Source: Acanthornis magna
Taxonomy: Eukaryota; Chordata; Aves; Passeriformes; Acanthizidae
Direction: 5' to 3'
DNA length: 64,000 bases
Assembly (NCBI GenBank): GCA_036785705.1
Contig: JAWUZG010000174.1
Span: forward strand, 682,001-746,000
Numbering within the stretch: position 1 is the stretch's first letter; each line of letters starts with the position of its first letter. The notes below the pieces were generated by a model. It saw only the letters and a program-made list of their open reading frames with translations, did not search any database and was not told where the DNA came from. The position numbers and the translations under genes were made by a program. Below, piece by piece: positions 22,723 to 35,800 of the stretch.

Positions 22723-24324
22723 TTCCTCCCTGAGGGAAGCTGGCAGTAATCCTGCAGTCCCCGTGTCTTGTGGGATACAGATGGTTCAGTTGTCCCATCC
22801 TCTGCATCTCTTCATCCTTCTGCCCACCTGCCCCGTGTGGGACAATTAGTGCCTTTTTTAATGAATCAGTCTTGTGGCTCAGTCATCCTCCATGACACCC
22901 ATTATGCCAGGGAAGCAGAGCTCCTGGTGGTGCTGCTGGCAGAGATGGAATAAAAAACAATAGTTTTGAAAATGGAGCATTTTCTGAAGGTTTTATAATT
23001 CACTATTGCTGTAAAACCACTACAGGAGATGCTCTGCTCAACCTGTCAACCTGGAGAAAATGCTTTCTCCTCTTGAGTTGCATTTGGTGTCACGAAGCAG
23101 GAGCAAATGTTTGAGTGAAAATGCTCACAATAATAGAGAGGCATTTTATCTACTAGAAAGAGGTACAAGGTGGTTAAGCCATTATCAAGTTCTTAATGTA
23201 AAAAATGCTTTAGATAGAAGGAAACTGGCAAAAATGGGAAAATTACTCTTTATCAAGATTATGAAATGCTTTCCATTAACTGGATCCAACATATGCTCCT
23301 TGTTCTACACAATCTATCAGATTTTAAGGAAGATTTCTTCTAAAGCTAATAAAACCATTTTTGAAATATTCACTCTTTGCTCATTTGCATTTGCTTACAG
23401 AAAATTGTGTCTACTGTAAAGACAGCAAAGCAGTAATTATTTAAATTAGTTTGATAGATGTTTAGTAATGCTTTGATTAAAATATCAATTTTAGATACCA
23501 GTAAGTTTGTGAAAAGCAGAGCGTTTAAATTATAATGAATTTTTCTTCAAGAAATAATTTCATTCTGCACAAATGATTTGGAATGAAAAGCCCTTTTCAT
23601 ATAAAAATTTCAGGCACTCAAACAATGGAGCCAGAGCAGAACTGAGGTCAATCTGGTGACCTAGCTGGATCATTATAAGACAGAAAAGGGGCCCATCTCT
23701 GTCAGATGAAATATGGGTGAACCCCCCTCCACAAGAGGAGAGTTTTAGTATGTGGGTGATGCCCAAGTAACTCCAACTTGCCTGGAAAATTGTCTTGTAG
23801 GACTGACAGACTTTGCTCAGGGATGAAGCTGAAGGTCATTGCCAAAGGCAAAGCCAAACCAATACATCAGTGGGAGCAACCGAGCCCAGGCCACCCCAGG
23901 GCTCCTGTTCCAGCCTAGGAGGGATCGGTGAGGCCCAGAATCAGAGAGCAGGAATTTGTGGGGCTCTGTAGCCTGTTGCTCCAGCTCTGCACATTAATCT
24001 CCCCGATAAATATTCATCTAATCTCTACATCAGAATATTCCACAATCTCCCTGCTGACTCTGACCTAAATCCTGTTATGCAAATGAAACTGAGTCATTTC
24101 TGTCCTATCCATAATGGGTTTGGAAAACAAGGCTATTTGTGCAAATCAGCTCTTCCTCTGGATAAACATCTCAAATCCCTTTTTTCTCCTCCTAGTTCCC
24201 TATCCAACTGGTCTGCCTCTTCCCCAGCTCTCTAAACTGGCAATATCATTCCCACTGTGATCCCTTCCGAGCACCACACAACGGCCACTGCACATCCTGA
24301 CAGAAAAGCAAGGAGATACTTACC
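22723..24324. other. gene-free interval with octamer motif
   Basis: No gene found. AT-rich sequence around 23980-24130 is low in CpG and contains the octamer ATGCAAAT at 24077-24084. It may be conserved noncoding DNA, but this cannot be tested here. Confidence 0.3.
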
Positions 24325-24512
24325 CAGAGCAGCTGTGGCTGCCCCTGGATCCCTGGGAGTGTCCAAGGCCAGGCTGGACAGGGCTTGGAGCACCCTGGGA
24401 TAGTGGAAGGTGTCCCTGCCCATGGCAGGGGGTGGAATGGGATGTATCTTAAGTTTTCTTCCAACTCAAACCACTGTTGGGATTCTGTGATTCCATGATT
24501 CTATGATATATA
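24325..24512 (+). mobile_element. CR1 LINE 3' fragment
   Basis: Sense CR1 3' end ('gtggctgcccctggatccct', 'ggagcaccctgggatagtgg') finishing in 'gattctgtgattccatgattctatga' type octamer repeats, so the natural 3' terminus is present. Confidence 0.9.
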
Positions 24513-25844
24513 AATGCATTTTTTCCCATCTTCTCTTCCAGCAGCAATGTGTTCGTGCTCACCTTACAACCTGTTACTGCTTCCCAGGTAGCTCGTGTGG
24601 TATTGTCACCATGTTTCATTTTTCCTGCCCAATATTTTCTGAAATATTTATCCCTACCTGGGCAGAACAGCATGCTGAATTGGTGTGTATCAAACCATAC
24701 TATGTTTCTCAGGGCCTTTTTCCATATTCTCATGGCTTTGCTGAATTTTAAGCTTTTTTTTCCCACCTTCAAAAGGAGTAGGCAGAGGAAGAAGATATGG
24801 TGATACTGGTTAGCTGAAGATAAATTCTCATTTGGAAAATGTAAGGCTGTGGTGGGAGATTTGAACTGCAAATGGGCAGCCAGGGGGAGATTTGGTCTCC
24901 AGATTAAAATTATTACAATTGAAAGTTCAGAAATGTTGTGAATGACAAGCCAGGAGTGACCCCCTCCTCCCACGTGGTAATTACTTTAATGTAGAGGGAC
25001 ACAAGCCCTGTTACCTACTGCAGCCTGAGCAGTCAGCCCAAGAGCAGTAAATTAGATGCAGAACTGGCCAGAAAAACAGGATTTCTATCTTTTCTCAATA
25101 AAACTGTGCTTCTGAGACAATAAATTTCTGAGTGAACAGGAGCAATAAAGGTGATGTAGGTGTCTGCTGCGCTAATGAGCAACATGCCAGGCTCTGTGCC
25201 ATGCTCATGAACCCAGGCAGAGGTGCACCACGTCCTCGCTGGAGATTTAGTGCAGCCAGCCTCAGATCCTCCTAAAAAAAACCCAAAATGGAAACATTTA
25301 GAGCTCAGTAAAGGATTTTTTGCTAACAAGATTTCATTTAATTAGCAAATCTGTGAGCAGGGCTGATCTGCTATGAGAAAATCCCGTTGGCTCTCACTGT
25401 GCTGATGTTTGCTGTTGGGTAGGAGCACCAGGGAAGTGAAGCAAGCCCACAGCCAAGCTGCAGTAATCGCTGAAAACTGTCTGGGAAATGGTCTTTGCTG
25501 AATTTAATTTCCCCATCTTTTTCTCAGGCAGTCACCCACGCCAGTTTTCAAGTGAGGGCTGAGCAATGTTTCACTGTTTGATCCTCCAAACCAGCACCTT
25601 CAGTATTTCTTTCAGTGCACAGCTAAAGGCATCAGGTTTTGCTGCATCAGGTTGCACTGAATAATTGTGGAACAGAGAGGAGCAGACAGATGCTAAAATG
25701 AAAATAATTCAGCGACAGCAAAGCCTTTCCCATTGCCCTGACCACATCATGAACCATTGGGAATTTGTGCCAGCAGCTCATGTCTGCACAGTCCCAGCCA
25801 CAGCCAAGTGTGACTCAAAAGCCATTCAAGGGGCTTTAAGCTGA
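24513..25844. other. gene-free interval
   Basis: No gene, RNA or definite repeat is seen. Confidence 0.4.
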
Positions 25845-26088
25845 TGAAGGGCAGATTTAGATGGGAGGTTGGGAAGGAATTCTTCTCTGTGAGGGTGGGG
25901 AGGCCTGGCACAGGTTTCCAGAGAAGCTGTGGCTGCCCCTGGATCCCTGGATGTGTCCCAGGCCAGGCTGGACAGGGCTTGGATCACCCTGGGACAGTGG
26001 AAGGTGTCCCTGCCCATGGCAGGGGGTGGGATGGGATGGGCTTTAAGGTCCTTTTCAACCCAAACCATTCTTGGTTTCTGTAATTCTA
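25845..26088 (+). mobile_element. CR1 LINE 3' fragment
   Basis: Sense CR1: 'gggaaggaattcttctctgt', 'gtggctgcccctggatccct', 'gacagtggaaggtgtccctg', 'ggctttaaggtccttttcaa'. Confidence 0.9.
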
Positions 26089-27289
26089 GGGATGTCAGTG
26101 CTACACCATCCTCACAAAAGGCATCATGGGAAATGGTAAGAGATTAATCACTGCTGTGTGACAGAGATAAACTCCCACCAATTGTCCTGGTTTTTTTCCT
26201 AGCGAGCTTTGCATTCTCCAAAAAGATCCGTGCAGATATTTCATGACCAAATCCACAGTCTTGTTTCAGCTGTTGTTTGAAAGAGGCAAATCGACTTTAA
26301 CAGGCTCATTATCACAGCTGAGGAGAGGAAAGAAAGGCCAGCTGCTGATGCTGGAACAGACAACAGATCTCCTCTTGACCTTCAGCTCCCTTCACCCCTC
26401 CACCCTCTGTCCCTGGAAAAATCCTCACCCCATCGTGCCATGGTGTGAATCAGCACCTTTCTCAGGAGTTCTCCAATTAAGATTCAGCAGCGCTTGGAGA
26501 GAAGCAGTCGGCCCACACTGGACTAATTAATTTTTCCTGCCTGAGTAATTACAGTCCAGAGGTGACCATGAAAGCCAAGCAAATCAATTTGTGTTTTACT
26601 GAGATCCTCATCAGTCACGGAGCACTAACCAAGAAGAAAAAAAATGACCAGGGACAAAGCTGGCCCCTGAACAGCAATCAACAAAAGTTGCTCTGAAACG
26701 CAGTCCTCAAAATCTTTTGGGTTGGTTTTTTGGGGTTTTTTTTGGCCCAATCACTCTGCTGCTCATAAATTTAAACTCAGTCTCCCTCATTGGCACTCAC
26801 ATTCCCTGCAACTGGCTCATGCCAGCCAAAAACCCTTCAAAACTCAGTTTATGAAGATGAGCACAATCATTTTGCAAATGTCTCAGCAAGTGTTGGGAGT
26901 GACTTTCCCACTTTTCAAACAGAGGCAATCTGCTGCTCTGCTGAGCCAGTGCGGTACCACCAGCAGCTGAACCTATCTCCCAGGAAAAACTTTCCCAAAT
27001 GTGCCAAGGATGCAAACAGACAGCTGTCTCCACACACCACTTGTTGATAGACTCCTGAAATGTCTTCCTCAACCATAAAACAGAATGTCCCAAAGAAATA
27101 TTGTCTCCTGATTCTAAAGATTTCTTCACTTCCCATCTAAATTTTTCATACAGCTCTAGATGAGTGGTTTGCCTGGTGGTGTGATGGAAAAGATCAAGTT
27201 TTTCTTACACTGCAAAGAACTGGGACACAGGGTTCTCCCAGAGGGGTGTGAGGATTTGAGGACAGGAGCTGTCTCACCTGGCATGGTGC
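26089..27289. other. gene-free interval
   Basis: No gene recognised; small open frames only. Confidence 0.4.
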
Positions 27290-27366
27290 AGGTGGGAGGG
27301 ATGTCTCTGCCAGATAAGAATGACCTTTAAGGTCTCTTCCAACTCAAACCATTTTATGATTCTATG
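27290..27366 (+). mobile_element. short CR1 LINE 3' tail
   Basis: 'gacctttaaggtctcttcca', 'ctcaaaccattttatgattc' and 'tatgatag' form the last bases of a sense CR1. Confidence 0.8.
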
Positions 27367-27762
27367 ATAGGATTGTGGGATTCTTCTGCCCAGGTCAAAC
27401 CAGGAGGAGGAGGAGTCCAATGGGGCGCATGTGCCCCAAAGTCACTCCTAAACATCCACTCAATCTGTGTTTTCATGGCCAGCTGTGGCAAGGACAGTCC
27501 TGTTAACCCCACATGTTTGGGCTGTCCTGAACTCTGTCTCAGGATGCCTCATCCCTCGATGGAGTCAAGGAAGGAGTAACACCAACTTAAGGAGGGAGAG
27601 TCACTGTGGAAGTCAAATATTCCGGCTCTTCTCCAAGAGATGCAACACCAGGAAACACAGAAGCAACGTTCAACCAAACCGCTTTTTCTCCTAAAACTTT
27701 TGGATACCAGTAAGTATTGCTGGTATCCACTGAACATTGTTGCAAAAAGATTCATATCAAGG

Positions 27763-28451
27763 TGTCACCGAAATTCGGGAGAAATAAAAAAAACCCTCTA
27801 GCGCTATATTTGAAGTGATAGAGAATCAGACATTACTTTATTTATTGGCCAGGATGTGCCAAGGAAAGTATTCCAAAAACACATGCCTTTACCTGATTTC
27901 CCCCCAGTTTTTCTACAGTAAAAACCCATAGGGATGTATTGTTTCAAAGTCCTTTGGTCCAGAGTTGAGCAACCCTCAATATTCAGTTTCCCATTGGATC
28001 CAAATCCCCTCACCTCCGATGTAAATTAGATCTTCGTCATTCAATTTTCTTATCCATCCTTTCTGGACAAGATGTCTTCAACTCTGTGAGAGGCAGCTCT
28101 GGGGTGGATGTTTGTAGATGGCCACCGATGTTCCATCAATGTTCCGTTGACGGTTTTTATCTCTCTGGGTATCTTTGGGCTGCTCCAGTCTGTTGGTATG
28201 CTAAGCCCATCTCCTTAGAGTGATGCTGTATCTCCTAAATAAACTAAAGAAAATTCCCTTCCCCAAAGCAAAGTCAAGTCAAGCCTAAGAAGAGAGAAAA
28301 AAAGTTAAAATGTGATATTGTTTCCAACAAAGGGAGCCATGAAGACCCCTGAGGAGTCACACTCAATCCCATGCTGGGCCTTACATGTGCCAGATCTAAG
28401 TGCAACCCCTCAAGCTCAGAAAGGGCTGGGAAGGCCATCTGAGACATATCA
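27763..28451 (-). mobile_element. probable solo ERV LTR (689 bp) with CAAGG target duplication
   Basis: Plus strand starts TGTCACCG and ends ATATCA, with CAAGG at 27758-27762 and again at 28452-28456. On the minus strand, CCAATAAATAAAGTAATG (plus 27823-27845) gives a poly(A) signal about 60-80 bases before a GGTGACA end, as expected for R-U5. There is no internal region. The right end rests on the target duplication alone. Confidence 0.65.
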
Positions 28452-28456
28452 CAAGG

Positions 28457-29340
28457 AGAACAAACACAGAGAAGGTGCAGGAGCCACCCTTTGTCATGGA
28501 GAAAATCTGGGTCCGCCTAGCTGTAAAGATGTTCCTGACGAGCTGACAGAACTGAGGTGTTGCCCACACAACATCCCTGCTGCTGTCACTGAAGGAGGGT
28601 TTCTTTGCAGCTATTATGACCTGGAAGCAGAAATTAAGGAATGTGTTATCTCTAAGGAACAGCACAGCCTCTTCCCATGCAGTCAAGAACACTCACGGAG
28701 GGAGAATGATTTAGATCAGCTCAAGGAAGCTGCTGAGTTCCCAGTCAGAACTCCTGTGACATGTCAATGATACTACAAAGATCCCAACAGAAATCCCTAT
28801 TTCCAGTGCAGTGGCCAGGGCACATTCTTCTGGGTCTGGAGGATACTGCTGGTGTGTTAAAGATCTGATTGAAAAATGTGTCACAGACTGCAGAGATAGC
28901 CGAGTTAGAAATACAGGGCCTGGGTATTTGCATAGGATTGCGTTGGGGAAGTTAAAAAGTGAAGTACAAAAGAGAAGATGGATAGAATGGTAAATTGGGC
29001 ACAAATGTGGCATTCTGGAGTTTTCAGGGAGAAAGAGGGGATCAGAATGGGAGTGAAAGTTTTGGAAGGGAGTGGCAGGACAAGGCTTTGTCATACCAGA
29101 TCTATGAGTAGCCAAAGGAAGATTTTGATGATAAAAGATTTTGCCTATCAGGGGGTGAGACCCCATCTGCAGTGCAGTGGAATGAGCTGCCCTTCTGCTG
29201 ATGTCTGAAGTGAACCACTTAATGAGCAGTGTTTGCTTACTGCCCCTTGTTTTGTTGTTCAGCACCACTGAGACCTGGGCTCCGTCCCCTTTGTGACTGC
29301 CTCGGGGTCACTGCAGCTGCTCCTTGGTGTCCCCCTGGTT
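28457..29340. other. gene-free interval
   Basis: No gene recognised. Confidence 0.35.
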
Positions 29341-29399
29341 AACCCAACCCACCCCAACCCAACCCAACCCAACCCAACCCAACCCAACCCAACCCAACT
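29341..29399. repeat. (AACCC)n pentamer microsatellite
   Basis: About eleven AACCC units in a row, with one interruption near the start. It is not the vertebrate telomere hexamer. Confidence 0.95.
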
Positions 29400-30409
29400 C
29401 TGCGCCTGCCTGTGGGCCTGCAACCTCGGTCTGACCCTTTTCATCACCCTCTGACCTCCCTCCTTTTTCTTTGTATCCCTCTGGAAGCAGGAGAGAGTCC
29501 CCCAAACTGGCAACAAAAAGTCCCATTTGTCCTCCCCAGCCCTGAACAGAGAGGAAATTACTTTCCCTTTACCTGCTGGGCACAATCCTCTGGTGTTCCT
29601 CTGGCCATGATTTGTCTCATCTGCCATGAGATCAAGTTCTTGGCAGACATCCCACCTGACATCCACAGCTCCCTCCAGCAGGACCTGTGACTTTTCAGCC
29701 AGACTGAGAGAATCCAGCACTGTCAGACAAGGGAGTTGGGCTAACGCAGACTCTGGGATGTCACCGTGCATGGACAGAGCTGAGCAAGTGGAGAAGGCTG
29801 CTCAAGTGCATCTGACTTTACCTTTCTCTTTAAAATAAATCTGTGTGCCTGCAAACATGTCTGTGGTGGTGTGGGATGAGCCTCACTCTCAGCCCCTCGT
29901 GCTGGGGCAGATGGCTGTCTCTGCCAGTTACTTCAAGGCTTTGAGGGTCCTCAGATGTGGCATCAGCTGCATGTTTTATTTGAGCCAAGTGGCTCCAGAG
30001 CTGTTGTGCACACAGGACAATGAAATTGCTGCCAAAGGCTTTCCAGAATGCTCCTGTCACAAACAATCCTGCTGCAGCCATTTTTGTTAGGACTCATAAA
30101 GAGCCAGTGGCAGGGGTCTCAAAGCCAGGATCAGTCAGGAGGAGAATGGGATGGAGTGGGAAGAACAGCTCTGTCCCAGCACTGATCTCCACATCCCCTT
30201 GTCCAACTGGCACTGTGTAATGGGGCAACGTTTCCCTGACAGACATCACTGGGCAAAACCACCCTGCTGCACCCTGAACATGGGCTGGTTCATGGAGAAA
30301 ATGCCACTGGCTGGGGAAGAGCCTCAGGTTTGTTGCTGAGGTCTCATAATGGGTCTGGATGATGATCAAAAGTGACCATCAGGGGTTCTCTGCCCAAATT
30401 TGAGCAGCT
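29400..30409. other. gene-free interval
   Basis: No gene recognised. Confidence 0.35.
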
Positions 30410-30612
30410 TGATGGGGATTGTCCCATTCCTGGAAGTGTCCAAGAGCAGTGTGATGGGGATTGCTCCATCCCTGGACATGTCCAAGGCCAGGCTGAATGG
30501 GGCTTGGAGCACCCTGGGATAGTGGAAGGTGTCCCTGCCCATGGCAGGGGATTGGAATAAGATGGGCTTTACGGTCCCTTTCCAACCCAAACCATTCTGG
30601 CAATCCAGGATT
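30410..30612 (+). mobile_element. CR1 LINE 3' fragment
   Basis: Sense CR1 with an internal duplication of the 'tggaagtgtccaag' / 'tggacatgtccaag' segment, then 'ggagcaccctgggatagtgg' and 'ccaacccaaaccattctggc'. Confidence 0.88.
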
Positions 30613-32031
30613 CTTTTTAAGACCATGGCCCATGGTCCAGAGAAGCCACCTTCTATAAAAAGCTGATCCTATTAACTACACTGAAGTTGGCATTTGGGTT
30701 TCCTGTTGGTATTTTTTTTCCCCGTGCACGGAAGTTGGTTGGGGTTTTTTTGGCCACCCAAAATGATGGCCCTTTTCCAGAACGGACTTTTCCTGCCAAC
30801 ACATTTATTTTTAGATGTAATTGCTCTCCAGTTCCTCCCAATGAGCGTGCTCTGAGGAAATGCTGCCTTTTGAAAGGCCCAAGCCCTGAGATCAGCAAGA
30901 ATTTGTGGAGCAGGATGGAATCGTTGGGATTTTTCGCTGTGCTCTTTCTCCATGCTTCCTCCCCACCATGCCCGCTGCCGTCAAGGCAAAGACCTTGTTT
31001 TTTCAACTCTACCAACCTCAGCAAAGCGCAGACTGAGGGACCCCGAGGCGCTCTTACCGCAATGAATGGCGCGCGCCAAGAGCTCTTTGTCCTTCAACGC
31101 AAGCAACTCGGAGCATGGCGAGTGATCCTGCAGATCACGGATGGCAATAAAAACACAACAAATAATTTATCGACATGGTCGTGTGAAAGCCAATGATGGT
31201 GACAATTATCAAACTTGCACCCCAGAATAATTATCGCTCACTGTAAGATAAAAACCTCCCCAAAATTCGCCCGCCCCTCGCGCAATGGCGCCAAGAAGAT
31301 GATTTCTCTTGACGCGCTGAACTTTTGAACCCGATGGAAAAAATCTTTTTTTTTTTTACAAGAGAGTCATCGAAAGTTCATTGCCCTTTCTCACATTTGC
31401 ACCACCAAAGGGACATAAGGAAAAACATCAAGTGTAATATCCGTCAATGTTAGTGAGGCATTCAGAATATATCACCGATGCATAAATAACCCCCATGAAA
31501 CTCCGGTGGCAGGGGGAAGTTCTGGAAGAACGGAGATACACAACAATATTTAATTATAAATTGCATCAAAATGATTGTCTTTACTCATCAAAGGGCGTCT
31601 CACAAACATTCCTTTGGTTCAGATGTGAGCCTGAAATCCTGGGTGCCCCCATCCAAAAGCTTGGGATTTTTCTTGGTTCACTGGCTACTTTTTCCTGCCA
31701 AAGCTCATAAAAATCCAGACACCAATTTACTTAACACGAGGGGTGTGAAATCCCCACTTAGGGAAGGTGAAGTTAATTGGAAAAGAGAAAAAATCATAAA
31801 TCCAGGCCACTGAGCAGTTTGAATTGGCGAGCTCTCCTGTGACCTTGATTTGTTGTGGTTTTATTTTCCTGAAATGTTTTTCCCAACACAAGTTGGGTGG
31901 AAAAATCCACTGGAATCACCAAACATTGGGTTTTCCTACCCTTTGTAAAGAGCAGCGGGTGTGTACTCTGTGTAAGGCAGGGGCTGATGGAAAAAGCATC
32001 CTGGGAGGAATTGGTTTGGAGGAACCCCAAA
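30613..32031. other. gene-free interval, possible conserved noncoding DNA at 31000-31450
   Basis: No gene is supported. 31020-31450 is unusual for this flank: unique-looking sequence with several CpG sites and intact AT-rich homeobox-like words (TTTATCGAC, AATAATTATCGC). Conservation cannot be judged from one sequence. Confidence 0.25.
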
Positions 32032-32803
32032 CCTCTCTAGGGATTCAAGACTAGGGAGCCTTTCATTCTCTTCGATTTAACATCTCCCACCGTTTGTTTT
32101 TGACTTGAGGCTGTCAGGGTCATCACATCCTTAGTGCAAGACCAGTCCATAGCTGACATCCTCCTGTGCGTCCCTCAGCCTAGCTGGTGCTGTGTCTGTG
32201 ACTGGAATCTCTGCCCTGCTGGAGTGTCTGTGATGTCGGACCACAGAGTGGAAGGGACCTTAAAGATCTTCATTCCTGTTTCATCCATGGCCTTGTGGGC
32301 AGCGGTTTTGTCTCAGAGTCTCCAGAGTCTCTCACCACAGATAACTTTGGCACCCAGGGTGCCGAGCAGCCGCTGCTGCCAATACCTGTGCAAAGAGAAT
32401 TCTCAGGGGCACTTCCACTGCCGTCTCAGGAATTCTGTCAGGGATGACCCACAACACGTGCTAAGAAGCTCAAGCTACACAGGCCCAAAGTTATCTGTGG
32501 TGGGAGACTCTGGAGACTCTCAGATGAAACTGCAGCCCACAAGGCCATGGATGGAATGGGAATGATGATCTTTAAGGTCCCTTCCACTCTGTGATCTGAC
32601 ATCACAGACACCCCGGCAGGGCAGAGATTCCAGTCACAGACACAGCACCAGCTAGGCTGAGGGACGCACAGGAGGATGTCAGCTATGGACTGGTCTTGCA
32701 CTAAGGATGAGATGACCCTGACAGCCTCAAGTCAAAAACAGACTGTGGGAGATGTTAAATTGAAGACAACTAAAAGTTTCCTAGTCTTCAATCCCTAGAG
32801 AGG
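32032..32803. repeat. long inverted repeat (319 bp arms, 134 bp loop)
   Basis: Arms 32032-32350 and 32485-32803 are reverse complements with scattered mismatches (roughly 90 percent by eye). Outer ends read CCTCTCTAGGGATT and inner ends ATAACTTTGG. Both arms encode the same open frame starting MQDQSIADILLC on opposite strands, which exposes the symmetry. A CR1-like phrase ('gtggaagggaccttaaagat') lies inside each arm. The arms could fold into a long hairpin. Confidence 0.92.
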
Positions 32804-35800
32804 CTCTTCTATTCCTTTCAAACACACATCCTTTTATTAAGGTGGATAAATCACTGTCACATGGAACTTGGAGGAAGCTGAAATTGCTGCACCCCCCAAT
32901 TTGTAGCACTGCTTGGACCGTTTGGTGAGGGACCCCTTCACTGCCTCCATGTACTCACTGCCAGCCACAGCTCTGACTCTCACTGGTGAAGATGCGCATT
33001 TGCTCTTTGTACTTCTCTTCCCTCCTATGAATCTGTGTGGGAATAAAGGGGGAGAGGGAAGAGAGGACAGAAACTGTCCCAGTTGGAGAGAGCCCCACGG
33101 TGCTGCCCTGTTGTCAGACCCAACTCTTGTCAAAATCTCTCTGGATGGGGAATATAAAAGACAACATGGAAATCTTACCCACAAGGCGTGAATATTCCAC
33201 TCTTTGGGAGTCAACCACCTCCACGGCTTTCAGAGGGAGAGTGTCTGTAAAAAGGGCAGGTAACAGCTCCAGGCACTGCTTCCTGTGGGAGTATCAATGT
33301 GCTGGCTTGAGGATGTGATCAGAAATCGTGTGGGGTCATTAAAACCCTGCTTTACCCTGGGCTTTGTGTCATTCCAGACCAAGCAGTTCTGACAAGGATC
33401 TGCTGTGGGAGAGGGGCCACCAGCACATTCATGGAATCAGCCTGGGATGCCCACTCACAGCACCATAATACAGACAGGCAATGGAAAAAAGGGAAATATA
33501 AAAGGACACAAATGCAGCGGAAAGAAAGCTGAGGCTCAGTGTGGAAAACGAAATTATTTAAGAATTATTTGGTAGATATTCAACAAGCAAAGCGCTAAAA
33601 TGGAGATGCTGTACTTGGATAGGGATGTACAGCACAAGGCACAGGAAAAGGGATGCAGAGCTTTGAATAAACTTAATATTGTGGTATGATATAAAGAGCA
33701 AGACACCTTGAAGTACTATATTTGATTGAGAGTGGCAAAACAATTGAGCAGGAGATTTCCAAGTGGGGAAACCACTTTCCTTCTGAGTGGTACAGAATGA
33801 GACACCTTTTTTATGTCGTGAAAAGTGGCAGAATTTAAATGAGGGAAGAAATAAAGTCAGAGCAGCATCTTCTCCAGACATCAAGACAGGAGAAAAAATC
33901 CCAGAAATGTACACAAATAATTATTTCCTATCTTCAGGTACTTTAGACATCTTTTGTTTATTGAAAATGAAGTGCAAACACAAACTGTCTTTCCATGTAC
34001 CAGTGAAAAAATGAAGTTTACATCTTTCCAGTGAAATTAGTTATTGTTTAATCTTCCTCCTCTTTCTTCCCCTCCCCAGTAAATATATATAAAAATTTTA
34101 ATATGATTTAAGAGATTTTAATATGAACAAAAGGCTTTCCCATATTTAGTCCCTCCTGCCATTTTCACTCCACCAGGCTGTGCTGTCCATGTGGATTTAT
34201 TGTCATGCCACAGCTCACTGAGACTCGCTGGCTGTTGCCAGGGTTCGGAGCATGTTTTCTTTGTAATAATCCACTGCAATTTCCTACCCCTTCCCTGGAT
34301 TTATGACATTATTTATTCTCTATAAATTCCCATTGCTTTTTTTTCCTAATAGCAATTTCATCCTTTGTTTCCCCCCGACAGTGGCCCAGAGCTGTGCGCT
34401 GGGTGTGCATTGCTGGGGGCTGCTTGCACTCAGAAAATGCAATTATTGACACCCCCCCAGCACACACACATCTGCATGTGTCCAAATTTGCTGCTAATAA
34501 CACATTTGCAAAGGAAAAAGGAAGAGTTCAGGAAGGATGGAGGTTAGCGAAAAAATCGTGTTGTGTGGCAAATCTTTTCAACCAGAAAAAAGGGGATTTT
34601 TTTGAAGTCCACCCATTGCACAGAGAATCATCTGCCTGACCAGCCAGACCAGTGACTTGTGACATTTTCGCATGAAATGATCTTACCTTTGGTTCAGAAT
34701 AACATCTGTAAAACATTTACTTTTAGAAAAAAAGTAGAAGAAATGACAGTTAGAATCTTTATTTTATTCCACTTTTATTCACGGAATACATGAATTTGTG
34801 GAACCAGAAAGGGTAATTTTCAGCCTCAATAAATTCCTCATGGATAGTGTGTGTGGTTTTATTTTATAATTTTATTTAACTAAACAACAAAACACGGCCA
34901 AAAAAAATAAAAAAGATTTAATTTTTATTTAAGCATCCTGCCCTCTCCCCTTGGTTTGGTAAATGAACAATTGATTATTCCCTTTCCACTGCACGACCAC
35001 TGACACTGCATTTATTTCCCTCTCTGCAAATCTTCCTATTGAGAGCATTCCCAGCTCCATAAATTCTCATGAATAATGTACTAACCAGCGTAAATGTGAC
35101 ACTTTCATATATGTGGCCTGATCTGATTAATTGAGATCCACAACATCCTATTATCTATGTTATCTCATCCTGGCAGTTTATATATATTAGATTGACCTGA
35201 AATACACTTTTAATTGATTTTTATCAACAAATCCAAAGAGCTGTGGTTTGATTTTGCTGTGTTTGTAGTGAGGCTGGATCTTCACTTAAGTTGAGCTGCA
35301 TTTCATACTTTGATGAATTTTTCCATTAACATCACAAAAAAGAATATTATTTAGATATTAAAATGTTAAACAAAATATGGCACAAAGGAAGAAAAAAGCA
35401 GAATGCAAACCAACACTGTTGAAATTCTTATTAAAATAACAAATTAAAATGACAAAAAGAAGTTTGAGACAACAGAAAATAAAATTAATAATTGTCAGAA
35501 CTGTGAAACAGCTTGGCTAGGAATTCAAAAATAAAAACTCAAGGAAAAAGGTCCAAATTCAGTGCTAATAATCAGTGAAAGTGTGAAAGGCAGAGAGTTG
35601 ATAGAGCACCACAATTCTTCATTTGAGTCCCTCTAAAGAAAGATATTTATCTCCTTTTGAAGGCCAGTGCCAAAGGGAGCAGAAGCCTCAGTGGCTCTGT
35701 TTGGAGTTGGGATAAGGTCACTTCTGAGGGGTCTGCAGCCCCAGGGCAGGCGATGTCCCCATTTGGGCTCCCGGACTCACAAAGCCATGGCTGCCTCAGT

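Noticed and set aside
23060..23419. 119-residue frame containing TRWLSHYQVLN, faintly like a hAT transposase-derived motif
   Set aside because: Only a few residues match, the rest shows no similarity I recognise, and no terminal repeats are visible.
29341..29399. Interstitial telomere-like repeat
   Set aside because: The unit is AACCC, not the CCCTAA/TTAGGG hexamer.
32134..32701. Two matching open frames on opposite strands (MQDQSIADILLC...)
   Set aside because: The match comes from the inverted repeat itself; neither frame resembles a protein family or has gene structure.
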